Assembly (NCBI GenBank): GCA_900316355.1
Contig: ONCQ01000028.1
Span: 1-64,000 of the forward strand
Source: an uncultured Prevotellaceae bacterium
Lineage (GTDB): Bacteria > Bacteroidota > Bacteroidia > Bacteroidales > Bacteroidaceae
DNA length: 64,000 nt
Direction of reading: 5' to 3'
Every line of letters starts with the position of its first letter. The first letter of the stretch is position 1. This document shows, one piece after another, positions 33,824 through 40,636 of the stretch. Under the pieces are notes generated by a model, which saw only the letters and a list, made by a program, of their open reading frames with translations, searched no databases and was not told the DNA's origin. The position numbers and the translations under genes were made by a program.

Positions 33824-33969
33824 CGGATGTGTTTTTTATTGATCAAGAATTAGAGAATTAGAGAATTTACTAGCTTTTGTAAAGCAAAAGACATTCTATT
33901 CATTCTCATCAATTCATAAGACAGCGTATTGCATGTTGAGAAAAATTCTCCAATTCTCTAATTCTTGAT
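33824..33969. mobile_element. MITE-like element, unit 2 (tandem copy)
   Basis: Nearly identical to unit 1, with differences such as TACTAGCTTTTGTAAAG for TACTATCTTTTGCAAAG and GCATGTTG for GCATATTG. It ends TTCTTGATAG. Confidence 0.75.
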
Positions 33970-34232
33970 AGAAATAAATTACTTGACAGACAACAAGAGC
34001 CCGCTCGTCCTTCGGACAGTAGTTAAGCCATTAGCTAAGACCTCTTGTTATCGTATGGACAACTATCGGCTTAACTTCTTAACTACTGACTACTAAACTA
34101 CTTCAGAAACTTGAGTTAATTGGTATAATTTGTTGCAGAAAAAAGAATTTAAGTTCAGATTTAAGTCTGATTTACGTTCCATCTCATTTTCCCCTTTTCA
34201 TTTTTCATTTTTCATTTTTCATTTCTGTGGAT

Positions 34233-34270
34233 GCGGTGTGCGCATGAAATTTGTTAAGAAATGTTTTTTA
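34233..34270 (+). promoter_or_regulatory. Recurrent upstream element before the ncRNA promoter
   Basis: GCGGTGTGCGCATGAAATTT, then GTTAAGAAATGTTTTTTA, the same element as at 31584 (minus) and 37627. It ends ~54 bp before the TATCTTTG box. Confidence 0.6.
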
Positions 34271-34299
34271 TGCATTCCCTGCACTTTTTTCTCGAAATA

Positions 34300-34331
34300 T
34301 TTGGGCTGTAATGGAAATGTCCCTATCTTTG
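34300..34331 (+). promoter_or_regulatory. Promoter of the structured ncRNA
   Basis: TTTG (34300-34303), 20 bp, TATCTTTG (34324-34331): a full-consensus Bacteroidota promoter with no credible coding sequence downstream. Confidence 0.8.
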
Positions 34332-34333
34332 CC

Positions 34334-34565
34334 GCGGTTTCGGGGGAGAAATCCCGGACCGCAGATGCATTAGCTTATTATTTCGCACTTACCGAAAGGA
34401 CCTAGGAAATCATTTTGGAATAGTTCGATTTAAGAAGCAGAGAGGAAGCCCAAGGAGGCAGTTCCTCCGTCACATCTATAATGCTTTGCACACGCTTTGG
34501 CGTGGAGCATTCTTATATGTGACAGGGGTTCCAATTCCTAGGTCCGCCCCTCAGGTAAGTGCATA
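34334..34565 (+). ncRNA. Structured noncoding RNA candidate (6S-like architecture)
   Basis: The transcript would begin with a hairpin (GCGGTTTCGGG with CCCGGACCGC). A long rod follows: closing stem GCACTTACC (34385-34393) with GGTAAGTGC (34554-34562); then an asymmetric bubble; then GGACCTAGGAA (34398-34408) with TTCCTAGGTCC (34535-34545); then a large internal region with a side hairpin GAGGAA/TTCCTC (34442-34467); then an apical hairpin GTCACAT/ATGTGAC (34469-34523) with AATGC..GCATT inside. A promoter precedes it and there is no ORF. A rod with a central bubble recalls 6S RNA or the Bacteroidales-1 type RNA, but I cannot fix the family. No clear T-run terminator was found. Confidence 0.6.
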
Positions 34566-34795
34566 AGAGTGGCCACGCCATTTTTGTGCCCGTACCTTTT
34601 TGCCCTGCTCAACCATTATTATGAACATCTAAAATGATTAGCGCATGAAACATACAAAGTAGCTTAATATGTACATCATAGAATCGGAAAGGCAAGTGTA
34701 TATGTCCTTTTTGTGTGCATATCCATGTGATACATTCTATTGATATTTCAAACTTAAACCGATGGGCCGATGGGATATAACTGGCAACTTACAAA
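34566..34795. other. Intergenic stretch after the ncRNA
   Basis: 230 bp with no gene. It contains GTGGCCAC and short T runs (ATTTTTG, CCTTTTTG) that might end the ncRNA, and at its right end the leader repeat shared with 35735. Nothing else is evident. Confidence 0.4.
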
Positions 34796-34800
34796 ATGAA
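34756..34800 (+). repeat. Shared gene leader, copy 1
   Basis: AAACCGATGGGCCGATGGGA, then TATAACTGGCAACTTACAAAATGAA. It is almost identical to 35735-35779. Both run straight into the ATG of a small exported protein. Confidence 0.8.
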
Positions 34801-34957
34801 AAAACTCACTGCAAAAATCATGGTTTTAGCTGTAGCTGGACTGGTATCATTAACCTGCCTATCATCCTGTGGCTCATTCTCTAGCATGAGCCAAGACGAT
34901 GCTTATAACATAGGTCGTGGTATAGGTACTGCTGGCCGTGTTTTATTGGACAACTAA
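34796..34957 (+). CDS. Small lipoprotein, 53 residues
   Basis: A short gene: MKKLTAKIMVLAVAGLVSL, then TCLSSCGSF with a lipobox (LSSC), then SMSQDDAYNIGRGIGTAG and a stop after VLLDN. The lipoprotein signal, the clean ATG after a leader shared with another exported gene, and the Gly-rich tail all support translation. Function is unknown. It lies 33 bp upstream of the SUMF-like lipoprotein gene on the same strand and is probably in one transcript with it. Confidence 0.6.
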   Translation: MKKLTAKIMVLAVAGLVSLTCLSSCGSFSSMSQDDAYNIGRGIGTAGRVLLDN

Positions 34958-34990
34958 TAGACGCTGATTAACCACTCAACCCTTCAATCA

Positions 34991-35725
34991 ATGAAAATAG
35001 TCAAAAGTGTTTTAATGATTTTCACTCTGTCATTTCTTTCTTGCGGCAAGAAAAGTGCTGAGCATATGGTATTCGTGGAAGGGGGCTCATTTTATATGGG
35101 AACAAACGATCAAGAAGGTGACCCTGACGAGAAAGAACGAAGACTCGTTTCTGTAAACGACTTTTACATAAGCCAATACGAAGTCACTCAAGCAGAATGG
35201 GCTGATATCATGAATCAAAAACCGTCCTGTTTCCAAGGTGGCTCGTTGCCTGTTGAATGTATTTCATGGGACGATGCAAAATTGTTCATAAATAAATTAA
35301 ACAAAAAGACAGGGAGGCACTATAGGCTGCCGACGCAAGAGGAGTGGGAATATGCTGCAAGAGGTGGCAAATACTCAACCGAAGTTCGCAATCCAAATAA
35401 TGACCAACTTTTCAATGTAGGTTGGACACATGAGAATTCGGGAAAGAAGACTCACAGAGTAGGCGTATTAACACCTAACGCTTTGGGACTATATGATATG
35501 ATTGGAAATGTGCATGAGTGGTGTGATGGATTATATGACAGTGTTTTCTATGCCAAAGATCACGAAATGAGCAAGAAATATAAGTATGAGGATGTAAGAG
35601 TGTTCAAAGGTGGTAGCTGGGCAAGTAATCCTAAACACTGTCGCATATCCAATATCAATTACAATTCACGCGAGACGAAAAACTTTACCATTGGATTCCG
35701 TCTCGCAGAAAATGCAACAAAATAA
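34991..35725 (+). CDS. SUMF1/FGE-domain lipoprotein
   Basis: 244 residues with a lipoprotein signal (LSFLSCGKK). The whole mature part is a formylglycine-generating-enzyme fold: MVFVEGGSFYMGTNDQEGD, YEVTQAEWADIM, the Trp-Asp step ECISWDDAKLF, YRLPTQEEWEYAARGG, DMIGNVHEWCDG and VFKGGSWASNPKHCR. Only one of the two cysteines used by true sulfatase-activating enzymes is evident (the second, in KHC; the first position is Ser), so it is probably a structural or binding homologue. Small exported proteins surround it in an AT-rich accessory block. Confidence 0.8.
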   Translation: MKIVKSVLMIFTLSFLSCGKKSAEHMVFVEGGSFYMGTNDQEGDPDEKERRLVSVNDFYISQYEVTQAEWADIMNQKPSCFQGGSLPVECISWDDAKLFINKLNKKTGRHYRLPTQEEWEYAARGGKYSTEVRNPNNDQLFNVGWTHENSGKKTHRVGVLTPNALGLYDMIGNVHEWCDGLYDSVFYAKDHEMSKKYKYEDVRVFKGGSWASNPKHCRISNINYNSRETKNFTIGFRLAENATK

Positions 35726-35734
35726 TAAAATCTA

Positions 35735-35779
35735 AAACCGATGGGCCGATGGGATATAACTGGCAATTTACAAGATGAA
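35735..35779 (+). repeat. Shared gene leader, copy 2
   Basis: AAACCGATGGGCCGATGGGA, then TATAACTGGCAATTTACAAGATGAA, directly before the ATG at 35775 and 10 bp after the SUMF-like stop codon. Confidence 0.8.
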
Positions 35780-36107
35780 AAAGATTTATTTTGCTATTGT
35801 AGCTGTAGTACTTGTAGCAATGGGTGGTATCGTAGATGCTGCTAACTGCGCGACGAATCAGGTCATTGCTCCTGAGATGGTACAATCTGTCTCTTCAGTA
35901 ACGGTCTATTGGATAAAACCTATGAGTAGTGGCAGCGGATGGGTAAAGACTAGAAAGTCCGGAAAATACGATAGCGATAGTAACACCCTTTCTGTAGGAG
36001 GCTCCACCTATAAGGTGGAAGAAAACCCCTACTATGGCAGCGAAGATAGCAGTGGACGCGGTGCCTATCGCTATGTAGCAGGCGGCAATTACTATTTCAA
36101 TCTGTAA
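35775..36107 (+). CDS. Small exported protein, function unknown
   Basis: 110 residues with signal peptide MKKIYFAIVAVVLVAMGGIVDA. The mature part is short and Ser/Gly/Tyr-rich (MSSGSGWVKTRKSGKYDSD, then a tail with GGNYYFNL). I recognise no family; the beta-strand-like pattern suggests a small beta sandwich. Its leader is a duplicate of the one before the 53-residue lipoprotein. It is followed 35 bp later by another small exported protein on the same strand. Confidence 0.6.
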   Translation: MKKIYFAIVAVVLVAMGGIVDAANCATNQVIAPEMVQSVSSVTVYWIKPMSSGSGWVKTRKSGKYDSDSNTLSVGGSTYKVEENPYYGSEDSSGRGAYRYVAGGNYYFNL

Positions 36108-36142
36108 TTATTGTCCAAAAACGAGAAAAAAGAATCGTTACT

Positions 36143-36520
36143 ATGAAGCTTATAAAATGCCTCTTTTTTCTGTGCATGTCATTCCTTCCTTTATCATTGT
36201 GTGCAGATGATGGTAAGGTCTGCCCCGTAGAAGGAGGAAGTGTGCAGGCTGAATTAACGAGCACTCCTGTGCCGAAAGCTACTAACGTTGGTAACACTTT
36301 TGAATACGATGTTTCATTTGTTCTCATGAATAGTTCAGATCATTTTGTGAATGCAACTTACGTTGTTCGTGATACGGCAGGGAACACCTATACAAAATCT
36401 CGAGTCCTCGTTGAGCCACAGAAGAAATCAGAACCAATTGTTGTTAAGGTAAAGTCCAAAAGTAAAAATACTATTTTTGTAGTTGACGTTATTGGCGCGG
36501 ATTGCAAAACAAGCGAATAG
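36143..36520 (+). CDS. Small exported protein, function unknown
   Basis: 125 residues with signal peptide MKLIKCLFFLCMSFLPLSLC. The mature part reads like a single Ig/FN3-like beta sandwich (NTFEYDVSFVLMNSSDHFV, then VVRDTAGNTY, then VEPQKKSEPIVVKVK) with two cysteines that could form a disulfide (VCPVE near the start, ADCKTSE at the end). No family is recognised. It is the last gene of the small exported-protein block and is followed by a strong terminator at 36648. Confidence 0.6.
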   Translation: MKLIKCLFFLCMSFLPLSLCADDGKVCPVEGGSVQAELTSTPVPKATNVGNTFEYDVSFVLMNSSDHFVNATYVVRDTAGNTYTKSRVLVEPQKKSEPIVVKVKSKSKNTIFVVDVIGADCKTSE

Positions 36521-36647
36521 ATTCAACGTAGCGTCGGGTGTTTCTCAGCTGACACTATATGTTATTTGCAATAGAAGTGTCTTCTGTCGCTCATTCATAG
36601 GGGAATGCGTAACAGAAAGTGGACTTGGATTTATCATAACCTCTTCT

Positions 36648-36680
36648 GGTGTGCCGCTCTCCCCGCGGCACACCTTTTTT
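36648..36680 (+). terminator. Rho-independent terminator of the small exported-protein block
   Basis: GGTGTGCCGC and GCGGCACACC form a perfect 10-bp stem with a 7-nt loop, followed by TTTTTT. Confidence 0.9.
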
Positions 36681-36874
36681 GACTATATCCGACGACTCTT
36701 ACGGTAAATCATTTCCACTGAGCTTCATCCTCCCATACATGGGGGCATTGCGTTAGTATCAATAAATAAAAAAACGAAGTCCCGCCGTGGTACGCATTGT
36801 TAGGAGGCGTGGCGGGAACTGTTGCTGCAAAGCTGCAGCTTTATTTTGGAACGACCAAACTTTTTTGAAGAAAG

Positions 36875-36912
36875 AGAATTTAAGTTCAGATTTATGTCCG
36901 ATTTATGTTCCA
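36875..36912 (+). repeat. Partial right end of the repeat family
   Basis: AATTTAAGTTCAGATTTATG, then TCCGATTTATGTTCCATC. It is the same as the right ends at 34142-34181 and 37580-37615 but has no left end nearby. Confidence 0.7.
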
Positions 36913-36970
36913 TCTCACTCGTCTTTTTCCCCTTTTCATCTCCCTTTTCTTCATTTTCCCCTTTTAACTT

Positions 36971-37000
36971 TTTGCTTTTCATTTATTATCACTACCTTTG
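36971..37000 (+). promoter_or_regulatory. Promoter before the interrupted ORF
   Basis: TTTG (36971-36974), 18 bp, TACCTTTG (36993-37000), 29 bp upstream of the ATG at 37030. Confidence 0.7.
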
Positions 37001-37029
37001 CGGCGTAAAACAGAAAGATAAAGATGTAA

Positions 37030-37362
37030 ATGGAAGCACAGACATTTCATTTCAACCATCCTGTTGGTTCATTTAAAGAGTCTGTCAGGGCCTACCGCAA
37101 GTACAAGAAAGAGTGGAGGGCCAAGATGGAAGTGAAGTTGGCCAAGATGGAAGAGGAAATAATGCAGGCGAAAGCAGATCCGTTCTATAAAGTAGATGCT
37201 GTATGAACCCGCTTGATCCAGAACGCCTTTTCTTTGGTCTTTGACGAAGGTATAGAAAACTTCATTGCTATCATTGTGCCGCGCCAACATCCCCTTTTGG
37301 ATACTATCATTGCTCGTTTTGATTCTGAAATAGCAATGTTCCAAGAGAATAAACCGAGCTAA
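37030..37362 (+). pseudogene. Small gene interrupted by an in-frame TGA
   Basis: From ATG 37030 a basic, helical 58-codon frame (MEAQTFHFNHPVGSFKESVR, then YKKEWRAKMEVKLAKMEEE) ends at TGA (37204-37206). The same frame then stays open for 51 more codons (LIQNAFSLVFDEGIENFIA, then VPRQHPLLDTIIARFDSE) to TAA at 37360. The continuation is protein-like, and a strong promoter precedes the ORF. This suggests a ~110-codon gene with one nonsense change, or two pieces. No family is recognised. An alternative is that only the 58-residue peptide is real. Confidence 0.5.
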
Positions 37363-37407
37363 TATTTCTTCTTGACAACGAATTTCACTAATTATACGAA
37401 TTTATTA

Positions 37408-37615
37408 GGAACCTAAATCAAACTTAGATTGGAACTTAAATCTAATCAAATCACACCATAAATCATAACGAATTGCCCCCGCAAGGGCGTCATTCATTTC
37501 ATTGCAACGCTCCAAGAAAATCTGCGTTATCTGTGCTGAAATAATTCGTTTAATTAGTGAAATTCGTTGTAGAAAAGAGAATTTAAGTTCAGATTTATGT
37601 CCGATTTATGTTCCA
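37408..37615 (+). repeat. Repeat element copy B (uninterrupted, ~208 bp)
   Basis: The left end GGAACCTAAATC, then GGAACTTAAATCTAATC; the core includes CGTCATTCATTTCATTGCAA and CGCTCCAAGAAAATCTG; the right end is GATTTATGTCCGATTTATGT, then TCC. The ends are inverted repeats. The core is close to 33562-33670. It carries no gene, and the 400 bp before the GH84 gene hold only this element, the recurrent upstream motif and a promoter. Confidence 0.75.
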
Positions 37616-37626
37616 TATATTAGAAT

Positions 37627-37719
37627 GCGGTGTGCGCATGAAAAATGTTAAAAAATATTTTTATTTTGGTGTCTGAGGTGGTATGGTGGAGTGAGTAATC
37701 GGCTTATTGGTTACTTTTG
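37627..37719 (+). promoter_or_regulatory. Upstream element and promoter of the GH84 gene
   Basis: GCGGTGTGCGCATGAAAAAT, then GTTAAAAAATATTTTTA (37627-37663), and ~48 bp later the -7 box TACTTTTG (37712-37719). The ATG follows at 37764. Confidence 0.6.
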
Positions 37720-37763
37720 TGGCGTGAAACCTTTATGATTTACATGAAACCTTTATAACTTAT

Positions 37764-39704
37764 ATGATGAGACTGCTTGCTTTTCTTTTTTCCTGTTGCG
37801 TGACGCTGGCTGCGATGGCGTGGCCGGAGGTGTACACCATTTATCCTGTTCCTCAACGTCAAACGGCTGTGGATGGTCGAGGGCGCATGTCGGCCACCGT
37901 CAATGTGGTGGCTGAGGCTGGCATCGACGCTGCCACGGTGGCGAGGGCTGTAGGCGTGCTGCAAGAGCACGGCCTGGCGGTCACGCGCTCGGCGCGCCCC
38001 CTGCGCGGACAGAGTAATGTGTTGCTGGGTATTCGTGCATCGCGCGGTGTTGTGGATAAGCAGGCCGCGAGCCAGAAGCTGCCCGCAACGGTTTTCGCAC
38101 AACCCAAATACGACCGCCATGTGCTCAGCCTCACCGCTGACAAGCAGGGGCTGGCGCAGGTGCTGATATGGGGCGAGCACACGGACGCGGTGTTCTGCGG
38201 TCTGGCTTCGCTGGAGCAGATGCTCGATGCCGGCAGTCAGGAGATGCCCTGCGTGTGCATCGAAGACTATGCTGACGTGCGCGACCGCGGAGTGATTGAG
38301 GGCTACTACGGGGTGCCGTATAGCGCCGATGTGACCAAGGACCTGTTCCGCTTCATGGCGCGCTATAAGATGAACACGTATATGTATGGTGCCAAGTCCG
38401 ACCCGTATCACTCGCAGAAATGGGCGGAGCCGTACCCCACAACCATTACGCCTGAGCAGTTGCGCATCGGCTATCTCTCACAGGATATGCTGCGTGACAT
38501 CGCGGAGACGGGGCAGGCTATGAAGGTGAACTTCATCTGGGCCATTCACCCGGGAACGGCCTTCACCGATGCCAACAACCAGGAGGTGATGGATCAGATT
38601 ATGCATAAGTTCGGCGATATGCACGCGCTGGGCGTACGGCAGTTCGGCGTCTTTGTGGATGACGTGGGTGTGCCGTCGGATGATGCTACGCTGAAGCTGG
38701 GCGCAGACCGCCTGACAGAGCTGCAGCAGCGCATGGATGCTCGATGGAATGGGCCGAAAGCTGCGCCTGCTGATACCGTGCGCCCCCTGCACTATGTGCC
38801 GCAGCTCTATGCCTTCTCATGGGTCTCGGCGGAGCAAGGCAAGCGTTTCTTCAATGCCTTGAGCAGCGTGCCTGAGAAGGTGCGCATATACATCACCGGC
38901 CGCAATGTGTGGTCGGTGCCCAACAATGCGGACCTCGCCGTGGTGCGCGAGTGGCTGGGACGTGATGCCAGTTGGTGGTGGAACTATCCGTGCAATGACA
39001 ACGATGTCACCAAACTCTTCACCATGGACACCTATGCGAACTTCAGCGACGAGAAGCATATTATCACGCTGGACCGTCTGGAGGGATCACTACAGGGCAC
39101 CTCGACGCTCATCAGCAATCCCATGCAGCAGGGCGAAGTCTCCAAGATAGCGCTGTTCAGCATCGCCGACTACGCCTGGAACAACGCTGCCTTCGACAAC
39201 CACCGCAGCTGGGAGGCTGCCTTGCCGGCAGTGGTGGGCTCGACGTATGCGGCGGCCCTGCGGAAGCTGGCACCGTACCTGCGCTATTTCGACGGCGATG
39301 CACTGGCGTATCTCGTTGGTAACTATCGCCGCTCTGTGGCGGAGAGACGCCCGCAGCCCTGGGGGCTGGCGAATGAGCTGCGGCGCGTGGCGGCAGCCTG
39401 TCAGACGATGAAGGGCATGGCCAACTCCTCCCGATTGTCTGACCGCCTGTTTTATGGCGACATCCGTCCGTGGCTGCTGAAGTTGGAGGCGATGGCAACG
39501 GAGTGTGCTGAGCGTCTAGAGGGGAAGGAGCCGACAACAGCCGCCGACCTTGACAATACGCCCGACTTTCAGTTTGAGATATTGAGTGGGCTGGGCGCTG
39601 ACATCACGCTCAGCGTGCAGACGGCAGAACCTGCAGCTGTCTATCTGCAGCCGCTGCTGAAAGACCTGCGCGAGGAAGCAAAAAAGAAGGTTGAGACGGA
39701 ATAG
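37764..39704 (+). CDS. GH84 beta-N-acetylglucosaminidase (O-GlcNAcase/NagJ-like)
   Basis: 646 residues with a signal peptide (MMRLLAFLFSCCVTLAAMA), so exported. It removes terminal GlcNAc by substrate-assisted catalysis. An N-terminal alpha/beta domain (residues ~30-150) precedes the barrel, which starts GVIEGYYGVPYS and carries the catalytic Asp pair in FGVFVDDVG near residue 298. SDPYHSQKWAEPYP and WNYPCNDND are family sites. It is shorter at the C-terminus than the ~740-residue Bacteroides enzyme. The stop codon lies in the loop of a bidirectional terminator. Likely targets are host mucin, GlcNAc glycoproteins or bacterial glycans. Confidence 0.93.
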   Translation: MMRLLAFLFSCCVTLAAMAWPEVYTIYPVPQRQTAVDGRGRMSATVNVVAEAGIDAATVARAVGVLQEHGLAVTRSARPLRGQSNVLLGIRASRGVVDKQAASQKLPATVFAQPKYDRHVLSLTADKQGLAQVLIWGEHTDAVFCGLASLEQMLDAGSQEMPCVCIEDYADVRDRGVIEGYYGVPYSADVTKDLFRFMARYKMNTYMYGAKSDPYHSQKWAEPYPTTITPEQLRIGYLSQDMLRDIAETGQAMKVNFIWAIHPGTAFTDANNQEVMDQIMHKFGDMHALGVRQFGVFVDDVGVPSDDATLKLGADRLTELQQRMDARWNGPKAAPADTVRPLHYVPQLYAFSWVSAEQGKRFFNALSSVPEKVRIYITGRNVWSVPNNADLAVVREWLGRDASWWWNYPCNDNDVTKLFTMDTYANFSDEKHIITLDRLEGSLQGTSTLISNPMQQGEVSKIALFSIADYAWNNAAFDNHRSWEAALPAVVGSTYAAALRKLAPYLRYFDGDALAYLVGNYRRSVAERRPQPWGLANELRRVAAACQTMKGMANSSRLSDRLFYGDIRPWLLKLEAMATECAERLEGKEPTTAADLDNTPDFQFEILSGLGADITLSVQTAEPAAVYLQPLLKDLREEAKKKVETE

Positions 39705-39722
39705 TCTCAACCTTCTTTTTTT
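39680..39722. terminator. Bidirectional terminator between GH84 and OmpX-like genes
   Basis: GAAGGTTGAGAC and GTCTCAACCTTC form a perfect 12-bp stem with a GGAATA loop. AAAAAA on the left and TTTTTTT on the right allow termination on both strands. The GH84 stop codon TAG is in the loop region, so the last codons of the gene form the stem. Confidence 0.92.
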
Positions 39723-39740
39723 GATATGTGACCTGTACCG

Positions 39741-40286
39741 TTAGAAGCGATAGCCGATACCAATCTGAAGGATGCCGCGACCGAAGTCCTTCACATACTG
39801 ATATCTCATCTCCAGATTGCAATAGAGGTTGGGGGTGATGTCATACTGCATACCGGCACCGGCGTTGAGGCCGAAGCGACCTTCGTTCTCAGTGGTCGTC
39901 TTACCTGTGAGTATGCCATCTTTAATTTCCGGGATGTCTGTCGTATGCGTGTGCTGGAAGGTGGCACCCAGAATGGGGTAGATGTAGATGCCATACTTCA
40001 TGTGGAAGAGGTAGTGCAGGTTGATGTTGATGTCCCACACGCTGAGGTGGTCCTTCTGGATGAAGTAGTCGAAAGAAACCTCGGGACGGAAAGCGTCAGT
40101 GACATAGTACTGAACCTTAGGCATGAGGCCGAAGTTCACGTAGCTGTCGCCGAAGCCCATGCCGAGATCCAAGCCGATGGCCCAGTCGCCAGCCTGTGCG
40201 CCCTCATACTCTTCTTCATAGTACTCTTGTGCGGATGCGCCGACGCTCATGAGTGCGACGCAGAAAAGCATCATAAGTTTTTTCAT
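39741..40286 (-). CDS. OmpX-like outer-membrane beta-barrel protein
   Basis: 181 residues with signal peptide MKKLMMLFCVALMSVGASAQ. The mature part alternates as amphipathic strands (MPKVQYYVTDAFRPEVSFDY, YGIYIYPILGATFQH, LEMRYQYVKDF) and ends in a C-terminal aromatic (IGIGYRF), as outer-membrane barrels do. It is probably an 8-stranded barrel of the porin/OmpX type. An acidic Tyr/Glu stretch (EYYEEEYEGA) follows the signal peptide. It has its own promoter, TAACTTTG at 40348-40355. Confidence 0.8.
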   Translation of the reverse strand: MKKLMMLFCVALMSVGASAQEYYEEEYEGAQAGDWAIGLDLGMGFGDSYVNFGLMPKVQYYVTDAFRPEVSFDYFIQKDHLSVWDININLHYLFHMKYGIYIYPILGATFQHTHTTDIPEIKDGILTGKTTTENEGRFGLNAGAGMQYDITPNLYCNLEMRYQYVKDFGRGILQIGIGYRF

Positions 40287-40347
40287 AATTGTTTGTGTGG
40301 ATTAAGAGTTTGTATTTGTAGTTACTTCATTCTTTGCTTTACGGGTG

Positions 40348-40355
40348 CAAAGTTA
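40348..40355 (-). promoter_or_regulatory. Promoter -7 box of the OmpX-like gene
   Basis: Minus-strand TAACTTTG, 62 bp before the ATG. Confidence 0.6.
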
Positions 40356-40430
40356 AGTAAATATTGTAAAAAGCATGACGATTCTTGCGAAATAATTACA
40401 TGTGTGACCGATATTCTCACTAAAAACATC

Positions 40431-40438
40431 TATTTTTG
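40431..40438 (+). promoter_or_regulatory. Promoter -7 box of the tat operon
   Basis: TATTTTTG, 30 bp upstream of the tatA ATG at 40469. It rules out a non-ATG start further upstream at 40436. Confidence 0.65.
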
Positions 40439-40468
40439 TGCCGTGATAACCCCTTAATACGATTGAAT

Positions 40469-40636
40469 ATGCATTTAGGACTTCCTGAAATTACCCTTAT
40501 TGCGCTTGTCGTGTTGTTGCTGTTCGGCGGCAAGAAGATTCCAGAGCTGATGCGCGGCCTCGGAAAAGGTGTCAAGAGCTTCAAGGACGGCATGAACGGT
40601 GCCGAAGAAGAACAACCCAAGGAGGAAAAGGAATGA
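40469..40636 (+). CDS. tatA: Twin-arginine translocase subunit TatA/E
   Basis: 55 residues: a short periplasmic start, one membrane helix ([19 protein letters not shown]), the FGGKKIPEL hinge, an amphipathic helix ([17 protein letters not shown]) and an acidic tail. This is the standard TatA layout. The start at ATG 40469 fits the promoter at 40431. The stop overlaps the tatC start (ATGA at 40633-40636), so the two are translationally coupled. The substrates are probably the two downstream Fe-S proteins with RR motifs. Confidence 0.93.
   Translation: MHLGLPEITLIALVVLLLFGGKKIPELMRGLGKGVKSFKDGMNGAEEEQPKEEKE

Larger units (their letters stand above)
33503..34181 (+). repeat. Repeat element copy A, interrupted by an insertion
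   Basis: The left end has three 22-bp units of GGAACTTAAATCTAAYCAAA (33503, 33525, 33547). The core to ~33670 is close to 37447-37560, and the right end (34142-34180, TTTAAGTTCAGATTTAAGTC, then TGATTTACGTTCC) is the inverse of the left unit. Compared with the uninterrupted copy at 37408-37615, about 440 bp (33671-34113) are inserted. They hold the tandem MITE-like units plus a ~140-bp segment with AACAAGAG/CTCTTGTT ends. I see no gene here. Confidence 0.75.
36521..37029. other. Intergenic stretch with terminator, inverted repeat, element end and promoter
   Basis: No gene seen. Contents in order: a terminator (36648-36680); an inverted repeat AGTCCCGCC (36778-36786) with GGCGGGAACT (36811-36820), flanked on the left by AAAAAAA so that it could terminate minus-strand transcription; a partial right end of the repeat family at 36875-36912; a CTTTTC-rich tract; and a promoter at 36971-37000. 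Confidence 0.6.

Noticed and set aside
33503..33969. Possible CRISPR array because of evenly spaced repeats
   Set aside because: The 22-bp units have no unique spacers, the larger units are inverted-ended MITE-like copies, and no cas genes are present.
34130..34405. 91-codon open frame running into the ncRNA promoter region
   Set aside because: It is mostly translated repeat sequence (poly-Phe/Ser/His from TTTCATTTTTCATT) and crosses the promoter; no signal of a real protein.
34441..34470. GGAAG...GGAGGCAG hairpin considered as an SRP RNA helix
   Set aside because: The conserved SRP helix-8 pattern (GGUCCGGAAGGAAGCAGCC type) is not matched; it is better seen as a side hairpin of the larger rod.
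34991..35725. True sulfatase-activating formylglycine-generating enzyme
   Set aside because: Only one of the two active-site cysteines is present and there is no sulfatase gene nearby, so it is annotated as an FGE-fold lipoprotein.
37069..37344. 91-codon minus-strand frame opposite the interrupted small gene
   Set aside because: The plus strand has the promoter and a better amino-acid pattern; the minus frame has no promoter box and is Phe/Leu/His-rich. Not fully excluded.
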